From Verrucomicrobiota bacterium (GTDB taxonomy: Bacteria > Verrucomicrobiota > Verrucomicrobiia > Verrucomicrobiales > Akkermansiaceae), in the NCBI GenBank assembly GCA_026397695.1, contig JAPLUJ010000319.1, positions 1-6,814 on the forward strand: DNA of 6,814 nucleotides, read 5' to 3'. The translations under genes were made by a program, and so were the position numbers. Within the stretch, counting starts at the first letter, position 1, and each line of letters starts with the position of its first letter. Under the pieces are notes generated by a model, which saw only the letters and a list, made by a program, of their open reading frames with translations, ran no database searches and was not told the DNA's origin. This document shows positions 5,489-6,814 of this stretch, piece after piece.

Positions 5489-5508
5489 TTTTCCCAAGTT
5501 GTTCACAA
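5489..5508 (+). repeat. Repeat copy 2: TTTTCCC-aa-GTTGTTCACAA, contains DnaA-box-like 9-mer
   Basis: The 9-mer TTGTTCACA is at 5499-5507, in the same orientation as copy 1 and with the same TTTTCCC at nearly the same distance upstream (the spacing differs by one base). It lies about 100 bp before the icd start codon, so a regulator binding here could also act on icd. Confidence 0.45.
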
Positions 5509-5558
5509 GTGGCCACGGCACCAATCAAAGGGATCTTGCGTGCTTCACATCCCTTGGC

Positions 5559-5564
5559 TTGACG
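5559..5564 (+). promoter_or_regulatory. Possible -35 element for icd
   Basis: TTGACG matches five of six bases of the -35 consensus and lies 45 bp before the icd ATG. The T-rich run at 5576-5588 falls where a -10 element should be but matches the consensus poorly, so this is a weak promoter call. An alternative sigma factor or Bacteroidetes-like promoter architecture cannot be excluded. Confidence 0.25.
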
Positions 5565-5609
5565 GTTACCGAATGCTTTGTTTGTTTACGCCTAACCATT
5601 TCCACCCAC

Positions 5610-6814
5610 ATGTCATCCTACGAATACCTGACTCCACCCGCCGGCGAGAAAATCACCCTCAAGAACGGCAAACTGACGGTTCCAAACCATCCGGTCATTC
5701 CGTTCATCGAAGGGGATGGCACCGGCCCGGATATCTGGAAAGCCTCGCAGCGGGTATTCGATGCCGCCGTGGAGAAAGCCTATCAGGGCAACCGCAAGAT
5801 CTCATGGTTCGAGGTTTACGCCGGTGAAACCTCCTTCAAAATGTATCAGGACAGCGTGAAGGATCCCGGCAAGGCCTGGCTGCCCGACGACACCCTCACC
5901 GCTTTCCGCGAATATCTGGTCGGCATCAAAGGACCGCTCACCACCCCGGTCGGCGGCGGCATCCGCTCGCTCAATGTCGCGCTGCGCCAGATCCTCGACC
6001 TCTACGTCTGCCTGCGCCCGGTGCGCTGGTTCACCGGCGTGCCGAGCCCGGTGAAACGCCCGGACCTAACAGACATGGTGATTTTCCGCGAAAACACCGA
6101 GGACATCTACGCCGGCATCGAATTCAAGGAAGGCACCCAGGATGCCAAAAAGTTCCGCAAGTTCCTCAAAAAATCCTTCCCGGATGCCTACAAAAAAGTC
6201 CGCTTCCCGAAATCCTCCGGCTTCGGCATCAAACCCGTCTCTGAAGAGGGCACCAAGCGCCTCGTGCGTGCCGCCATGAATTTTGCCATCGCCCAAGGCA
6301 AGCCGTCGCTGACCCTCGTCCACAAAGGCAATATCATGAAATTCACCGAAGGGGCGTTCCGCGACTGGGGATACGAACTCGCCAAGGAAGAATATGGTGC
6401 CGTTGAACTCGATGGCGGTCCATGGTGCATCATCCCCAAGGATAAACCCGGCACCGGCCTCATCATCAAGGATTGTATCGCCGATGCCTTCCTCCAACGA
6501 CTTCTCACCCGCCCTGCGGATTATAGCGTCGTCGCCACCCTCAACCTCAACGGCGATTATATCTCGGACGCGCTCGCGGCCTGCGTCGGCGGCATCGGCA
6601 TCGCCCCGGGCGGCAACTGCAACTACGACACCGGCCACGCCATCTTCGAAGCAACCCACGGCACCGCCCCGAAATATGCAAACCTCGACAAGGTGAATCC
6701 CGGATCTCTCATTCTATCAGGTGAAATGATGCTCCGCTACCTCGGTTGGACCGAAGCCGCGGACCTCATCATCAAGGGCGTCAACGGCTCCATCGGCGCG
6801 AAAATCGTCACCTA
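5610..6814 (+). CDS. icd: NADP-dependent isocitrate dehydrogenase, E. coli type (3' end outside window)
   Basis: This TCA-cycle enzyme oxidises and decarboxylates isocitrate to 2-oxoglutarate, reducing NADP; it is cytoplasmic and homodimeric in the family. The frame from ATG 5610 is open to the window edge (401 residues plus two bases), against 416 residues in E. coli, so only about 15 to 25 are missing. Isocitrate-site residues are all present: S120, N122 and R126 in [11 protein letters not shown], then R136 and R160, Y167 in EDIYAGIE, K239 in VHKGNIMKF, and the metal-binding D288 ([10 protein letters not shown]), D315 and D319 (LNGDYISD). K355-Y356 in [10 protein letters not shown] match the NADP-selecting K344-Y345 of E. 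coli. The codon for the Y391 equivalent is cut by the edge. S120 is the counterpart of the serine phosphorylated by AceK in enterics. There is no Shine-Dalgarno motif; the leader reads TTCCACCCAC. Assignment is firm. Confidence 0.96.
   Translation, partial: MSSYEYLTPPAGEKITLKNGKLTVPNHPVIPFIEGDGTGPDIWKASQRVFDAAVEKAYQGNRKISWFEVYAGETSFKMYQDSVKDPGKAWLPDDTLTAFREYLVGIKGPLTTPVGGGIRSLNVALRQILDLYVCLRPVRWFTGVPSPVKRPDLTDMVIFRENTEDIYAGIEFKEGTQDAKKFRKFLKKSFPDAYKKVRFPKSSGFGIKPVSEEGTKRLVRAAMNFAIAQGKPSLTLVHKGNIMKFTEGAFRDWGYELAKEEYGAVELDGGPWCIIPKDKPGTGLIIKDCIADAFLQRLLTRPADYSVVATLNLNGDYISDALAACVGGIGIAPGGNCNYDTGHAIFEATHGTAPKYANLDKVNPGSLILSGEMMLRYLGWTEAADLIIKGVNGSIGAKIVT

Larger units (their letters stand above)
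4884..5609. other. Long intergenic region between divergent genes, with DnaA-box-like sites
   Basis: About 725 bp between the minus-strand DUF6941-like gene and the plus-strand icd. The open frames here (for example 70 codons on the minus strand at 5528-5316) are unremarkable and match nothing recognised. The visible content is two copies of a TTTTCCC/GTTGTTCACAA repeat (5143-5163 and 5489-5508), one full DnaA-box consensus match on the minus strand (5266-5274), a small inverted repeat (5289-5308) and an A+T-rich run (5319-5337). Composition from about 5200 to 5350 is visibly more A+T-rich than the flanking genes. No tRNA or recognised small RNA was found. Confidence 0.6.

Noticed and set aside
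5316..5528. 70-codon open frame on the minus strand in the long intergenic region
   Set aside because: It resembles no family I know, has mixed third-position composition unlike the neighbouring genes, and overlaps the A+T-rich run and a DnaA-box-like repeat. Not enough to call a gene.
5540..5827. 95-codon plus-strand frame overlapping the start of icd
   Set aside because: It runs out of frame with the unmistakable icd protein and contains Arg/Pro-rich shadow sequence only.
6066..6659. 197-codon minus-strand frame inside icd
   Set aside because: Antisense shadow of a highly conserved icd; its Gly/Asp/Glu-rich sequence mirrors the C-rich codon use of the real gene.

Overview
The window looks like chromosomal DNA from a moderately GC-rich Gram-negative bacterium, most likely a member of the Verrucomicrobiota. 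That assignment is an inference. It rests on the style of the proteins (an LtaS-type membrane sulfatase paired with a PAP2 phosphatase, a DUF6941-like protein, a short RlmI-like methyltransferase) and on the absence of a Shine-Dalgarno motif before all five start codons that can be seen. No phage, insertion sequence, CRISPR array, rRNA or tRNA was recognised.

Layout. Positions 2-511 (+) hold the 3' end of threonine synthase. Next comes a short RlmI/RlmK-type rRNA methyltransferase at 588-1478 (+), whose last 28 bases overlap, tail to tail, the end of a minus-strand gene. The minus strand then carries a two-gene unit read right to left: an LtaS-like membrane phosphotransferase/sulfatase (4070-2193) and, 37 bp downstream, a PAP2 membrane phosphatase (2155-1451). 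Upstream of that unit, about 380 bp (4071-4451) lack an intact gene. They contain a short stretch that reads like the tail of a CbiO/NikO-type ABC ATPase, a nested hairpin at 4212-4264 and a near-perfect long hairpin at 4381-4420. The hairpin at 4381-4420 lies just downstream of a DUF6941-like gene (4883-4452, minus). About 725 bp without a convincing gene follow (4884-5609). This stretch has an A+T-rich core, one full DnaA-box consensus match and two copies of a TTTTCCC-x-GTTGTTCACAA repeat. The window ends inside an E. coli-type NADP isocitrate dehydrogenase gene (5610 onward, +), which runs off the edge about 25 residues before its expected end.

How the genes work together. ThrC and Icd are housekeeping enzymes (threonine synthesis, TCA cycle), and the methyltransferase is probably a 23S rRNA modification enzyme. 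The LtaS-like and PAP2 genes probably form one envelope unit: one protein transfers a phospho-headgroup from a phospholipid, and the other removes phosphate from a lipid at the periplasmic face. The points most worth a second look are the apparent loss of about 28 residues inside the LtaS-like catalytic domain, the CbiO-tail relic, and the DnaA-box-bearing intergenic region between divergent genes.
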